Shown here: positions 35,601 through 50,600 of the stretch, piece by piece
Layout of the letters: each line of letters opens with the position of its first letter
How positions within the stretch are numbered: the first letter of the stretch is position 1
Assembly: GCF_022539315.1 (NCBI RefSeq)
Contig: NC_066317.1
Location: forward strand, 40,704,435 to 40,768,434
DNA: 64,000 nucleotides
Direction of reading: 5' to 3'
Source of the DNA: Serinus canaria
Lineage: Eukaryota > Chordata > Aves > Passeriformes > Fringillidae
Position numbers and translations under genes: made by a program
The notes under the pieces: model-generated
What the model was told of the DNA's origin: nothing
Databases searched by the model: none
The model's input: the letters and a program-made list of their open reading frames with translations, nothing else

Positions 35601-38600
35601 ACAACTGCAATGCACACAATGTTTGTATTTATCTTACTAAACCACCAAGCAATATTTTTATCTTTGACTTAAGAACTACATCTATAATTTTTAGATTCTA
35701 CCAATTAAAATCTTAGAGAAAATCTGAATCAGTTATTAAATATTTCCCTTGGTACATCTGGCCTCTTTTAGTCTTGTAATTCTCCCATTCCCAAGTACTG
35801 TGCATTGCAATTTTTCTGCACTGAAGGCTACTGTCTATAGATACACATTAATGAAACGGCACCCTCATCAATGAAATACTCTCAAGTAATTGGAAGTCCT
35901 TGCATTTGTCTACTTTTTGTGTGTCTGTGTAAAAAGGATGTACTTCAGATAATAAACCAAAGTGAAACTTTAGCCACTCTAATCGATTTTATGTTCTTAC
36001 AATGGCTTCATTTTAAGTAGGACTGAGTAAAAAACATTGTTTCCTAGTCTGCATCTAGAAATAGAAAGCATAGGCTGGATGTTATTTCAGAAGAAACCTC
36101 TGCAAACTCATGGTCATGGAGAGATAATTTGCCTTTTACTAGATCTTAAAGCAGTATTTAGTCAATTAAAACAACAGTTAGCATTTGTACAGACTCACTG
36201 GTACTTTTATTACTCCTATTATTTTGTAAAGGGTTTGTATTTCCCAGAATGGTTAGTTCTTTAAATGTTAGCAGAAATAAAATAAAATACCATTGAAAAT
36301 GCCTACCTTGCCTCCTCCTAACTTCCAAATACATACTACACACACACAAATATGTATGTACATATACCCAAATGTACATTTTAGGTACTGTTGTAAGGCT
36401 GCATAGTAACAAGCTACTTAAACTGAGGAGGATGCATATGGCTACATATCTCAGCTGCAGACAAAAATAATTTTTTCTCCTTAAGAGACAGATTGATCTG
36501 AAGACCAAGGAAGTGAATACTGATACCAGACCATTTTGATTCTGCTCAGCTGGACAAGGTATCAATAGGTGTGGGTGGGAGAAGAAAAGGAAGCAGAGGC
36601 TGCTGCTGTTTCATCTACAGTACTGCATGTATTTGCCTTTGATGTTGTCTCAATTCTGCTGGCAGCTTTAGTATGAATATTTTCAGAAGAGAGTAAGCAC
36701 CAAGATCTTTTTATTCCAATCCCTTTTTTCCCAAGAAAACACGCTGTGAAACCTGTTCACAAGGCATCTACAGCATATTCGAGAAAATATTAACAGATCT
36801 ACAATATAAATATATTTTTTGCTATAACTTCTCAGAAAGTCTAAGTAAATAATATTTTATAACTCGCATCTAGCTAGGACTACATTACTAGAAGACAATG
36901 TAAGGAGACAAACGTGCATTACTCTGCCAAAGCAGTAAATAAATATGAAAACATGTATATACCTTCTTTTTCCACCGAGTCAACAACAGCATTGACAAGG
37001 TGTATTACAGTCACTACGGAAGCTTGTAAAAGGTATAAAAGGAGCAAATTAAAACAAACCTAGAGTTAGTATCACTTTAAACAGCAGACAGATACACATA
37101 AAAACCCCCATCAACACTGTGAAATTGCAGTTCATTACTGTTTTATAGAGCAACATTATTAGTGCACATGCACATTCACTCTCAATCTAGAGAGCAGTTG
37201 CATGTAATACATAAAAAACATATCTAAAGCTCAATTTTATTCTTTCTAAACATACAAAAGTACTTGTAACTACTAGTGAAGTACATTTTGCATGAGCACA
37301 AGGCTGCTTGTGTTAGAATTTCTGAAATGTTGCCAAAACATACTCATTTGCATCATACTTTATCTACATAGCAACAAACTAGACTTTTCTCAAGGCTTGT
37401 GTTGAGTGAATTAATGATTATTGCATTAGACTTCTCCTTTAAAGATGTAAACTATGTTGCCTCCCTACCAATGAAAGATATGGGAAAGAAATTTCCCCTG
37501 AAATGAACAAAAGGGATAGAATATGAAAAATACCTACTGAAAATTTTTGTTACTGATCTACTTAAGTTTTGTATAAAGTAGAGATACCACAGTAGGAATA
37601 CCAAATTCCAAGCTGTTACATGCTTATTTAAAAAAACCCAAACTTAAACAAATGTATTTTTTATGTCTTCCCTTTCCCTTCAAGATACTTTTGGAATGGA
37701 GAAGGATTTATTCTTATGGGGTAAAAATGAAGTAAGCACATGCAACTTGTTTGCACAGCTCAGGGACTAAATATTGAGCTATTAAATTCTGAATCTACCA
37801 AAATGGAAGGAAGGAACACTACAGTATCTGTGATGCTACAGCTACTTCTCTTAAAATGATGTATTAATGAGTAATCAATACATGGCAGGAAATGGGAAAA
37901 AGAATATACTAGACACATGAGACAGTGAGGAGGGGAGAACAACATGTACAACACAACACTTAAAACCACAGGAAAAGAAGTTGGAAGTTGGCATCAGGTC
38001 TACTGAAAAAATGGTGAGGACTGCAAGCATACCATTTTACTTTCACCAATCATTAAACCAGATAGGTTTTTTTCATGCTGTTAATAGCAAATCACTCTAC
38101 TTCATTAAGAAGCAGAATGTTCTTTATTCCTAAACTAAAGGAATTTCAAGTTCTTTTTTACCAGGCAGAGACAAAAGCAGAAAGTGGAATAAAGAGTCAA
38201 AGCACACCTTAACTTAGCAAATTAAGTTATGAGACAACTGTGGCTTTGTCCAATCAGTACGACATGTTTCTGAATACATAGATGCATTCATATCAACTAT
38301 AAAAGCATATGTCATCACAATGGAAAAGACATCCAATTAATAATAATCAAACCCACAAGTATGTATGCTGATTATATTTTGATGGACTTGAGGTGTGATC
38401 AAAATATTTGTATTTTTATATTGGCTTTTTTCAATGTATGAAATGTTTTTATGAATTCATTTCAATCATGGTGAAAGCCAAATATACTCTTCTATCTTAA
38501 CAAAATTTCTTTTTGTGAAGTTTCCTTCATTACTAAAGTAATCAAACTTACAAGCAGTCCCTTAAACTCTGCTCTCACTCAGAACTGATCTGATCCATAT

Positions 38601-41600
38601 GGGAGCTGAGGTCGCAGCAAGAAAAAGAGAAGGAAACAAATGAAACTGTAACACCAGAAAGCTTTTTACTGAGAGCTGAACAGCAAAGTGAAAGTTATAT
38701 CTGTGCAGAGGCCATTTTTTAAATTCACTGTATTCTTGCATAAGTTGATAAGTAAGGATAACCTAGAGAAGTTACCAAACACAAGGCTCTGAGAAACCTG
38801 AGCTGCATTTTCACTGCAATATTCTAACAGCAGAATGATTATATAAACTTTAGGTAAAGTAATTAACAGTTGGCATAAAGATAGGTAAATTATTTTTAAA
38901 AATTTAACATATTTGGGCATTAACATAAGTAAATACAAATATATATTAAATAAGCTACTATTTAATATATATTCAATATATGTAAATCCTATTGTTACTA
39001 AGAGATACAGATGCAAAGACAGAACAAATGAACAGCAGCAGCGGTGCAGAATGATTGCATTTTACGTACCATTGTCATCACATGATTCAGACTGGAAGGA
39101 GCTGAGAGACTGGACCTCAGACATGCTTTCTCTTGCACTGTAAGGATGGGAGTTCTTTTCATCCAGAGGCTTCTTAGAAAGGCAGGGGTCAAGATCTACT
39201 ACTTTAGCTGAAAGAAAAAGTTTGAAGTGAGAAAATGAATAGATTCTAGATTAAAGAATCAATACTACTTAAAGTTGAGATCTACCCATTTTTACAAAAC
39301 TCACGAAGGCTGATCAGAGACAAAACCCAGTGCCCATAATGCCTTTTGTACTCTAAGAGGTATAGATAGAGACTTTGTACTCATATTTAAATTGTACCAG
39401 CATACCCATTTAACAGGAAAGTAAAAAATAAGAATGTCTCTTACTGTCATAGTCAAAATCCCAGCTGGGTTTCTGTATTGAATCGCTGTCTGAAGGTGAG
39501 TTGGAGGGAGGTGGAGGTGGCAAGTTTGGTGCAACACTGCAAACAGCTACAGCCTTCCGATGACCATGAACAGAATCTGGGTTAAAAGTACTGAACTCGG
39601 GGTGCTCAGGGATGGCAGACCCTTCAAATGAATTCCTATCAAGATTGTTCCTGGAGTCGCTTGGAATGCTTGGAGTGTATGAAATGGGACGAACAGGAAC
39701 CTGTGGCGGGATGTCAGAATAGATGTTCTTATTCAATTTTGCATCAAAACATGGTCTTTGCAAGAAGGCTGTCGTAGCTCCCAGTTGCTTGTCTTCAGGT
39801 TCTGGCTGGTGCTTCTTCTTTCTACCAACCACTTTGCGGCAAACAACAAAAATCACAACTAACAAGAAGATTCCTGCGATGAAAACGACAATCCCAATCA
39901 CTTCAGCTAAGCTAATGTTCCAAGATGTTGAAACATATTTATTGAGAACAATGTCTGTGCAGTGTTTGCCTCCAAATCCATGGCTACAGTTGCAGTGATA
40001 TGAGCCATAAGTATTCTCACAAAGGGCACCATTGAGACATGGGTTTTCTACACATTCATCGACATCAGTCAGGCACCTATCAGAAACAGAGCACAGCAGT
40101 GATGTTTAGTTTACATCAGTAGTCTTTGTTGTAATCTTGTTCTCAACAATTTTACATGTATTTATTATAAGGTACTGTGCACTAACATGCATTTTGCTGT
40201 TTTATCAACATCCCAGATTTCAACCAGTTTGAACTGCTAATCTGTTAATTGATACTACTAAAATTCAATGTATGTGGAATGCTACCTACCTTTCTCCACG
40301 AAAGCCTGCTTCACACTCACAAACAGGTCCATCCAAACTGTCAATACACTTGCCACTGTTTTTGCAAGGATTGTCTTTGCAATATGGACCCAGCTGGCAT
40401 CTGCAAAGGCAAAACAAACAAAACCAGCTGAACCTTATCTTACTGCAAGCAATTTCATAATGTGGGATTCAGAGCTGTAATACAGGGGCTGCTGTTAACT
40501 TCAGCCAGCTCCAGTATGTCTCAAATCTGAGATTAAAGTAGGAAACATATAAAAAAAGAAACAGAAAAAGTGTTGCATTTATATCCTGTTTTCCAAGGGG
40601 TTCATTGATACAACGAACCATACAAACATACCTTTGACCTGTATATTGTCCTCGGCACTGGCAGATAAAATCGTCACTGACTGGGATGCAAGTCCCACCA
40701 TAAAGGCAGGGGTTGGAAGCACATGGGTTGACACTTACATCGCAGTGAGTTCCCATAAACAAAGGTAAACACTTGCAGTAGTAACCTGAAATCAAATACA
40801 GTCTTTTTGAAAGGTGCACACGGCTTTACTGGATTTGAGATAAAATCCTCCCTGCCCACCTACAGATTTAAGATAAATTCCTCCCTACCCACCAAGCTGT
40901 GACATGAGAGAAAGGATGGGAAAAAATAGAAATGTTTGTATTGAAAGATGAGGCAAAGTCTAACAGTAGGAGTTTTCCCAATGATTTCAGAATTTTTAAA
41001 TAAAGACCCCAAAGCAGGCTGTTAAGAGGATGGACTTCAGATGCCAGCACTGAAAATTAAATCCCCACTTTCCCAGATGGACTTTGTCTACCTCATACCC
41101 CAAGCAGTTGAATCTAGAAGGTACACACAGCCTTCCTACCCATTCAACAACTGACCTTCTACAACTCCGGGAAACCACGAATTTTGCATGAAGTTGTTTT
41201 GTCCTTCAAAGCAGAGAAGCTGCAAAGCAGTTTTGAAAGCTAAAAGCAGAAGAATAAAGAGCAGCTTACCTCCATTTGACAGTGCATTGCAGATGCCTCC
41301 ATTCTGGCAGGGGCTGCTTGAACAGCCATCTGTGGCAGTCAGTAAGCACCCAGGAGTGACATCTACAGATTCTTCCATGTGTGCATAGTTTCGTGGCTTG
41401 CTGTTTAGGGGCAGCTCTTGTCCATTGAGTACAATGGAATCCATACAGCCTCTGAAACCATTGCTAACCTGAGGACTTCTACCATGTCTTGTACCTTGCT
41501 GACGAATATGACCACCAAAAAACACGTGATTGTCTAGGTTTAGTGTCCTCAGTGTCCCAGGGGCAGTACCAGATGCAGTATGCACCCTGTCCAGAACAAG

Positions 41601-44600
41601 TCGTGCATAGTTCCCATCCACTTCCAGAGATATGGAATGCCACTGGCCATCGTTTATCTGAGTGCTCTGAACAGAGACAATCCCGGGTCCACTGCCACAA
41701 TCAAATTTATATTGCAGTCTTCCATGATGGATCTACAGAGGAAAGCCACAACACCAATAAATGCTCTGCACACTTAAAGAGTATAAAATATTGATGCCTA
41801 TAAAAGTTTATGTCTGCTGGAGAGACAGGATGATGGTGGTGTTCATAAAAAGCAGTTTAAGAACACTGTTTTCCAGTCACAGCAACTGTGATTTATTCTA
41901 TATGGTTCTTTTAATTGAAATGTACACATTGTACATTTTGTTTCTCTAGTAAAGCAATCACAGATCATAATCAAAATATTACAATACTTTAATACCTTTT
42001 ATCTTGTGCTTTAAGTAACTTTTCCTGTATGAACTTCACTCTTATAAGCAAATTTAAGTTGTTTAATTCAGGAAACTTCGTTTGTTTACACACGTAAAAA
42101 TTTCGGTACAAGTTTATCACCTGGATGTGTAACACACCCTACCTTTAAAGCAATTTTCAGTTATAACCATTCTACAGAGATGTTATGACACAATCTTTTA
42201 ATCTGACACAAAAATAGTAAGAAGATGGTAGGAAGAAAGGAGGAGATATGCACTATGGGATTTTAATGTACCTCTAAGATACTGTAGTCTGTTCCTCGAG
42301 CATACATAACAACTGCATGAGCAGAGTAAGTTCTAAGTCTCATTGTCAGCTTCATTTCCTCTTTGTTCTCATTTTCCATGAGACGATATTTCACATAGCT
42401 GCTCCCAGTAAATGTCACAGCAGAGCCAGCTGATGCTTAGGAATACAGAAAAGCATAAAAAGTATTAGCACAGGACTGGAATCAAATTTATATTTGGAAA
42501 GTAATATAGTTTTACACAGAGTTTTTAAAGTTAATTCCTTACCAGGACATTGTCCAGTTTTGCTGTCTTGGCAGACACAGGTGTATGTTCCTTCCTTTGG
42601 ATCTCCCAAACATTCAGTACCTTCAGGACATGGGTTTCCTTCACACACACTGTTCACCAGGGGGCATTTCCCCTCTGTAAAACCAAATTCATTATTTCTT
42701 TTCTGTTGGTGGTGATGGTGTTTTCTGAAAAGGGACTCTTAAGCAGAGTGGCTAAAAGTGCCCCAAATGATATTCCTAACTATCAGAGAAGGAAGTGAAT
42801 AACAATTATGGGGCATGACTGGCACAGAATAGACAAATAGAACACAGCGTGGCTGAGGCTCATCCTTATCTTGATTACTCAATTCAATTGGTAAAATTGA
42901 GAAACTGGTATTGTGGTTTAAGGTTTACCATTAGAATCATTCACCACAAAACCCAACATGTCCATAAATATGGGCAGAGTAGGTTGGGGAGAGCAGAGAA
43001 AAGTATTTGAGACAGAAAAGGAATGGGCTTTAAATATTTACTTCATATGTGCAAGTTCACCCAGCAAGGTTAGGTCCAGATTTAAAAAGCAATGTTGTTT
43101 TCCTCAGAGATAAAGATAAATTCATCTTCTGTCAGAAATCTTTAAACTTACATATATTTTAAAGAATATTTATTTCCCACATTACCCTCTCATTCCCAAA
43201 CAAGTCCGGAAACTGTGTGGGTTACTCCTCTAAGCGGAGACAAGGAAGTATTCAGGTACTTTGCAGGAACTTACTTTTGTGCACACAAGACTGAGAATGG
43301 CCATCAAGACAGGATAGGCAACAACAACAAAAAAATTAACTTCTCTCATAGAAAATGAAGGTGTAGCTATAAAAAAAAAAATATCCGCTCCCATAAACTT
43401 GTACTATGCAAACTCTTGAAATGAGGTAATGAGGAAAGAAAATTACTCTTTACTACAAACAAAATTAGGCAAATACTATGGAGAGAGTTACAGAACATTC
43501 CTGATCTTGTCCTGTAATATAAATTTCCACCTGTGGACTACTGCCTTTTAAAACCAGAACAATCTTTTTCAAGGATACAATTTCCCTTAGTGTGTTTCCT
43601 ACCTTTACAAAGACAAACTGCTGTTCTGTGATGACGGGGAGTGACGAAGCTCAACCTGGCTGTGCTGTGGGTTGACATGACGTTCTCATCCACTGTTACT
43701 TTTTCTTCACAAAATTTCAAAGGACAATCTAGGCCTGCACAGAGCTTATGAAACACATCAATTATCCGGACACCTAAAATCTCCTCTAGGTCAGGCACAG
43801 AGGAGTTTATCTTGTGGAGCAAAATTCTCATTGGGTGGTGAGAGCTACCAGACTTTTCAATATTCAGGAGGACATCCAGATTAGAAGGAGGATCAGAAGG
43901 CTGCAAACTAACAATCTGGATGTCATTTCTCCTCACGCCCAAGATGTTTCTCAGTGCTCTCTGGAAATTGCGCCAGTAATCACCGATGAACTCTTCAGGG
44001 GACAGGTTTGCAAAGCGTATTGCGATACTGTGATTTAATACCTCTTGTGTGATTTGTCTGATGTGTACAGTAATATCAGCTGCAGTTGTAAATTTTCCAT
44101 CTGTAACGGTGACATTTAGGAGGTACTGTCCTACATCTAACCTTCTGTGTGCTATTAGTTTGCCACCAGTACTGGAAACAGAGAACAGGGATTCCATTTT
44201 GGGGTCCAGACTGTATGTCAAGGTATCATAAACATCTTGATCGGTTGCATGAATTTTTCCAATGACACCACCTGAATATTCTTCCCCAAAGGCAGTGATA
44301 AAGATTTCCAGAGGCAGTATTGCTGGAGAATAAATGCTTTCCTCAATAACTCTAATATCAATGTAAGTCAAAGATGACAATGGTGGTTTTCCATTATCTG
44401 CCACCTAAAGGAAAGATGAGGACAGATTTACATTTTTGCTTTATCTCAAATTCAACTGTATATATTTATCCTGCATGCAGTTGAGTTGTATTTTTGTACC
44501 CATAAAAACCCACCAAAAAGTCCTAAAGGAAAATGCTTTACATAAATTCTGTAACACAATTCCTAACATAAAAGTTAACGCTGAAAATTTAAAAAGCTTA

Positions 44601-47600
44601 TATAAGCAGGCACACACAAACATGTTTTCACTTCTCTCAAGATTGAAAGCCTACAGTGCTCTTATTACCTGGAAATGCCAGGAAGCTATTAACACTGGTT
44701 AATAGAGGAAATGCACAGTAGCTGGTTTCAGACAGCAGATGGTGCTTGAAGCTTTTTAATATCAAGGACAGAAACACATTACAAACTTGAAATGAGTCAT
44801 GCACTAGAAATGTACAACATGCTTCACTACAATTAGGAGGTAAGCTGGAAGACAAAGTAAATGTACTGCGCCAAATGGTACTTCAAAAAGAAAAAAATGC
44901 ATGCAGAAAGTTAATTATGTTGCCTTTCATGATTTTTGGTCACAGAGAGGAAAACAAGATGTGGGTACCTGTAGTGCTATTTGCTTCAGACAGTTAATCA
45001 ACTATCTTTAACTGTATCAGCCTAATTCAATTATAAAGCCTTTCTGAACACCCTTTTCTCCATCCCTTTTGGAAAAAGACATACACTGTTGTTGTATGAG
45101 GACAGCAGGAAAAAAAAATGGAAAAGTGAGTTAGGAGCATTCCCTTGGGTTCACTTTTTTCTTTCTATTTCTCACCTCTTATTTCCCATCTACTTTTTTC
45201 CGGAACTCTCTCTCAGTTACTGAAAGTGACACTGAAGAAATAGTTAAAGAAGAATTGGAGACATGAGAAGGTACAGAGGGGACATACAGGGCTCAGAAAG
45301 TAGAAGATATTCTACATTGTTTAAAAGATTTTGCAATAAATTTACAGAGTAAACTTGGAAGACCTATGTGAAGAGGCTGCTTTTAATTTTTTTAATACAA
45401 ATTTAAGCAAAAGAGGAGTAACTCCAGGCACAAGATTATCTGTGGATGGGCACAGAAATGTAGCATTTTTAAAGGTAATGCGTGTCTCCTAGAACTAAAT
45501 GTCTTCATCTGTTTCTGTTAACTCCAAAAGACAGGCATGGCTAGCAACTTGTCCTCCAGTTACCCAAATAAATAACGAGAGCTTTAGCTCAAGTTGGCAA
45601 AGTTTTGTTTTCCCTAGATCTCTGCCTGGAAACAAGAAAAGGCAGGCAGTTTAGCTACAGAAGAAATGCCCAAGGGAAACAAGAAAAGGCTCAGAAAAAA
45701 ACCAGACAAGCAAAATTATAACAAGTGGACAGCAAGTAGGAAAGAAGAGCCCCAGGAGAAATGGTTTTTCAATAGTGCAGATATTTTAAAATGTGCTGTG
45801 GTTTTAAACTGAAGACTTCAGAGTGTGGCACAAAGGACTGCATGACTCATAGCTGAAGATTTCGCACACTAATGCTGTGAGACATTTGTTAATGGATAAT
45901 CTATTTCCTTTGGAGAGAGCACAAGCAAATACAACTGGCATGCCCATATAAGGTGACCACTGGGGGGAAAAAAAAAATCCTTATTTCTATTAAAATGACA
46001 AAAGTAAAGCCTTTTGGAGGTAGTGGGTGCCTAGAGTGCATATGGGGAAAGTTTGTGTAGTTTTAGTGGGGTTTTTTTAGTTATGAGATATTTCAAATGA
46101 AAGTACTCCTGTAAATTAAAAACATCACTACCTCAGCAATCTATTCAAAAAGCAACTAAGGTGAAAGCTGTCAGTACTGAAAAGCACACCAGGAAAGGTC
46201 AGCTAAAAACTGAAAATGGGTATTAAGAGATCATACACAGCCATTAACCTGTGATTTGCAAGATCAAAATGCAGAAATTAAACATAATGCAAACTTGAGA
46301 AAATGCCTTCCTACAGACTTTAAAAAATATTATTTTAAAGGAACAGAGGAAGAATATATTTTTCCTCAACAGCTATGTCTATAATTTTGTGTGTATCACT
46401 GGAACTGGAGTCTTGTGATAGGGAAATGCTAGTTTTAGTCTTGGATGCCTTCATACCCATGGACTGAAAAATAATAGCAAATAATAGCAGTATGTATATT
46501 GAAAAAAGCTAGCAAAGTGTAAAATGACAAATGGAAATTAAAAGACAGTGATATATTTCAAGAATTCAGTCAAGAAGCTTGGAAATCAACTGATTAGACA
46601 GGACCAAAATACTGACAAAAAGAGGTATATTAGTAAAGTCTGCTTTAATGATTTACAGTCTCTGAAAAGTCTTTGCTCTAAATGAGTGCATCTGTTTTAA
46701 GACACTTGTTTAGCTACTGGATGCCACTGAAATGGCCCATATCCATTCTCTAATAAAAAAGCACTTTTCAGCTGCTGTGCTGAAGACATGATAGCCGAAA
46801 TACTGACAAGCTGTTTACAAGCAGACTAGAGACCAGAAAGTGGCTTAGAAATGAAAGAATTTGAGATTTCATGCAAAGGAAGATGTTAGACAGGCATCTC
46901 ACACTTAAAAAAAGCTAGGCACATCAGGAAGGGCCAAAGCTGCAGCTCAATCATGAAATGTGACAAAGGCAGTGTAACACTCTATACAGAACAAATATAA
47001 CTGCCTGTACATGCATTTATAAGAATACACTTAAAAAGCAAAATAAATAGAAATTAGTTACTGTTAGAGAAGATCTAAAGGAAAACATATGAATCTTGCA
47101 CTACACTGATTTCACATACAGGAAAAACACCCATAAACAAAAAGGTGACTTTGGAGGAATTGCCATATCACTACTGAGGACAAAATGGCTAACAGAGGAA
47201 TGATATACCTGCGCCCATTTCCATCCCAATTCTTAAATCCTAAACAAAACTACACTTAAATGAAACTATATCTGTCCTTATATTGATGGTTCCTGGGTAC
47301 TAACATTTCAGTGACTCAAACAGCAAATTAAAATATCTGTGTGAATTTTTTCTTCTTTTCCCAAAGAAAATAGACTTTGTGTAAATATGTCACAACTATC
47401 CCAATGTGGAGAGAATTCAGCATACACTGTTATAAACAGTATTACTCAAAAATACTGCAACTGCAAGTTTACTCATAAATTATCTGCAATAGTATGCATA
47501 AGAATAATTTGGAGATTAAAAGAAATTCCTCATGTGAAAATGAAGGTAAGAATTTTTCTTAAAACCTGAATCTGGAAATGAAGTTTAAGAATTAAAAGCA

Positions 47601-50600
47601 TCTACTTTTAGCCTACTAATTTTAAGTCCTCTGTTCCCAGCTGCTTAATTTATATCTGAATTTAAATGGACTAGATAAGATTAAAACAATTGGTTTGAAC
47701 TTTTCTCACACTAGGTTACAAAAAGTATTTGAGAGAACTTAGCTAGTTTAATGTAACCTTGGACATGGTCTGGTATTTTTGCACAACAATGGCAAATGTA
47801 GCAAATATTACAGAACTTTAGGGTCATTTTTTGAGTTTTATACTGTGGCTTCCACTGCAGGATCCTGAGATCTCAAACTACTGCACTGCAAGTTTCAATG
47901 CTATGAAAAAACATCTACTGAAAATACTATGAAAAAAGGTCCAAAACTTAAAAAAAAAGATGTTTTCAATTGCCACTGAAAAAAGAATGTGGCACTACAG
48001 GAAAATTTTCCATTACTGCTATGTTGTGCAATATCTCTGCTTTCATCATGTGAGTTTAGTCCAGCACGCAGCTTCAAGGGTCAAAACGACAGCAGCAAGA
48101 GGAATTCTGCAGTCAATAGAAAATGACTCCAGGGAACTGTCCCCTGCTGGTTTTTCAACATTCCAACCAGAAGGCAAAGGGCTTATTAAGACCACTCACC
48201 CAGTTAACATTTCACTTACACCTTACTTCTAACTGTGCATTTAACTGAACTTCCCATTGCATCTGTGTAGATTAGCATTTAAACCGACAGATTTTATCTA
48301 TGAAGACATCACCTCATGGGACATGCCTCAAATCACTACTTGGCATGTCAGGATCTCCTAACAGAAAGACAAGTGGTGGAGAGAACACGAGTGGGAAGTT
48401 AATCAAATCCTTACAATGTAAAACAGTAAGAACAGAAACCTCCTACCTTAACATGAAGCAAATAGTGATCTCTCACTTTGCGATTCAGTGCAGCACTTGT
48501 GGTCAGAACTCCCTGCTGGGTGATCTGAAAAGTTCTCTCTTCATTTCCAGTCAGGATGGTGAAGAGAAAAGGAGGGCCGTTGTGAGAAGAATCCCTGTCT
48601 GTCACCACTAGCTGCAGCACACTGAATCCAACTGGTTTATTTTCCTACAGATATATAATACACATTGGTTTTGTTACAATTGAGGATATGGTCTGATGCT
48701 GATTTCTTCCTTGCAACAGAAACCCCAAAAAATTACTGTCAAACCAGTTAATCAATACAAGGGAAATCAGAATGACAATATTGCCTCAGGGAAACTACAA
48801 CCCTCTGAGATTAAGACTCAAAAACAGTAAAAGGAGAAAGGCAGTTTTTTAAAATTCGTATTGTATTTTTGAAGGTAGCTCAGCCTTGACACTACATTTT
48901 CCACTTCTGGTCTGAATTAGTATTACTGTAGCCTAATTACCAAGTCATCAAAGATTTGAAATTTAGAGAAAACACCTGTTAAGAATAATCTAATGCCTTT
49001 GTTGGGAGGACTAGAAAAATACATTCCACCATCTGACCCCTTGTGCCCCTAATTAAGAGTTCTGCCTACAGCTGTGGCTGCTACAGGCACCATCCAGTTA
49101 ACATATGAAATCCAGGTTTTAAAATTTGCATCATAAAATCCTTTCAAGTTTGCATCATGTGGATGTCTGAGGTTTCACAGACACTTTACATACATTGGCT
49201 TATCACATATGTTACATGCACACATATAACCTTATCTGACACTTGTGACACCTCTCCCAGAATACTTGTGCTCTGCTGTATCAGCCAGATTTCTCTATAT
49301 TCATACTTATTTGAAAAGCAAGAAAAGTAGAAACATTATTCTGAAGTACAGTGATAACAAAATGCTGTCCCTTTCACAGATGTAAAAACTCCTGATAACA
49401 ATACTCTGTTTCTGAGAGAGTAAGTCAATTTAGCTATCAGATACTGCAAAAAGCTGAAGCTTTTTCCCTTTCAGCAAAACAAAGACCATTGCTTTAAAAT
49501 AAAAATATTTACAGTTGGAGATCCAAAGTAATTTGACTTTCCTGAAAGCTAAGCACATTTTCTACTGTGTCCAAATATATCCATCTCCAATACAAGAGGA
49601 AATGCACACCAGCATTCTTGGGCAACTCCTCCAGCTTTTTCTCTGCTACCCTTAACTAGGGCAGGTCCATAGGAATGAACTATAAAACAAGAGGACTTCC
49701 TTTTTAATTGAGTAAGAGAAATAGTACAGATATTAGCTACATATTCTGAAGTTTAAGTGAGATATTAATTAACATTTATTTCAAGAAAGACTATTATAGG
49801 GCAAAAGAAGATACATTTGACAGCACACAAACATGAGTCTTGTTTTGGGTTTATTTTTTTATTTGGTGGGGTCTTTTTGTTTTTGGGTTTTTTTTGTTGT
49901 TGGTTTTTTTTTTTTCTTTTTTTTTTTTTTTTGGTTGAATTTTTTTAAAAGCAAGATCCAGGACATCTTATTTGCATACTGTGTGCACATTGTATATATT
50001 CACTTTGTCCTATTTTGGAAAGCTGCCTTTACAAATGATGCACACTTGTCTCAAACACAAGTGGTATGTTAGGATGGCACAGTGCATCAGGTAACACTGT
50101 CTGATCCTCACAGATCTACTCCACCAGGCCAGGAAACAGAAGAAGAACACAAGGGATTGAGCTCATTTACATTACTAGTCTACAAAGGTCTTAATGCAAT
50201 TCCTTGGTTGACTTCCATTTATTTCCTATTGGATTTAGGACGACAAGAAGTAGAGATGCTGGCTCTGCTGTCTTTGCTTTAGCAGTTTTCTGAATCAGGC
50301 AAGTACATGCCGGACACTTGAGAATGTGGCCTACTGCTACCATCCTACAGTGTAAAATTAGTCAAAGGATTGGTATGCAGTCATATGAAATTCCACTCTT
50401 GTTCTAACTGGTGCTGATCCCAGAGGAGGCGAATGGGAGTTAGGGCTTAACCTATGTTCCATGGTACAGGACACTAGCTTCAGAGTAACTGCTACCTAAA
50501 GGATCTTTTTCTAAGCAGTAACTCTAAAGACTAAATAGAAATAACAAAAAATTATTTTGTATTGAAACATCCCCGTATGATTCCAAGACTGTTCTACGCA

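Larger units (their letters stand above)
33327..39069 (-). other. FAT1: FAT1 last intron (5.7 kb) holding cassette exons
   Basis: Phase-1 intron with donor G|gtacgt and acceptor tttcag. It contains the 60-nt, 36-nt and 54-nt candidate exons listed separately and a weaker 27-nt candidate at 33647-33673. A minor CA/TATG repeat lies near 36340-36370. Otherwise it is AT-rich with no repeats recognised. Confidence 0.85.

Noticed and set aside
38998..39192. Open frame over exon 26 reading [15 protein letters not shown]
   Set aside because: Wrong frame. The splice-consistent frame reads [12 protein letters not shown], as in known FAT1.
49833..50072. Plus-strand open frame with a hydrophobic start
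   Set aside because: Generated by the T/G tract within FAT1 intron 17.
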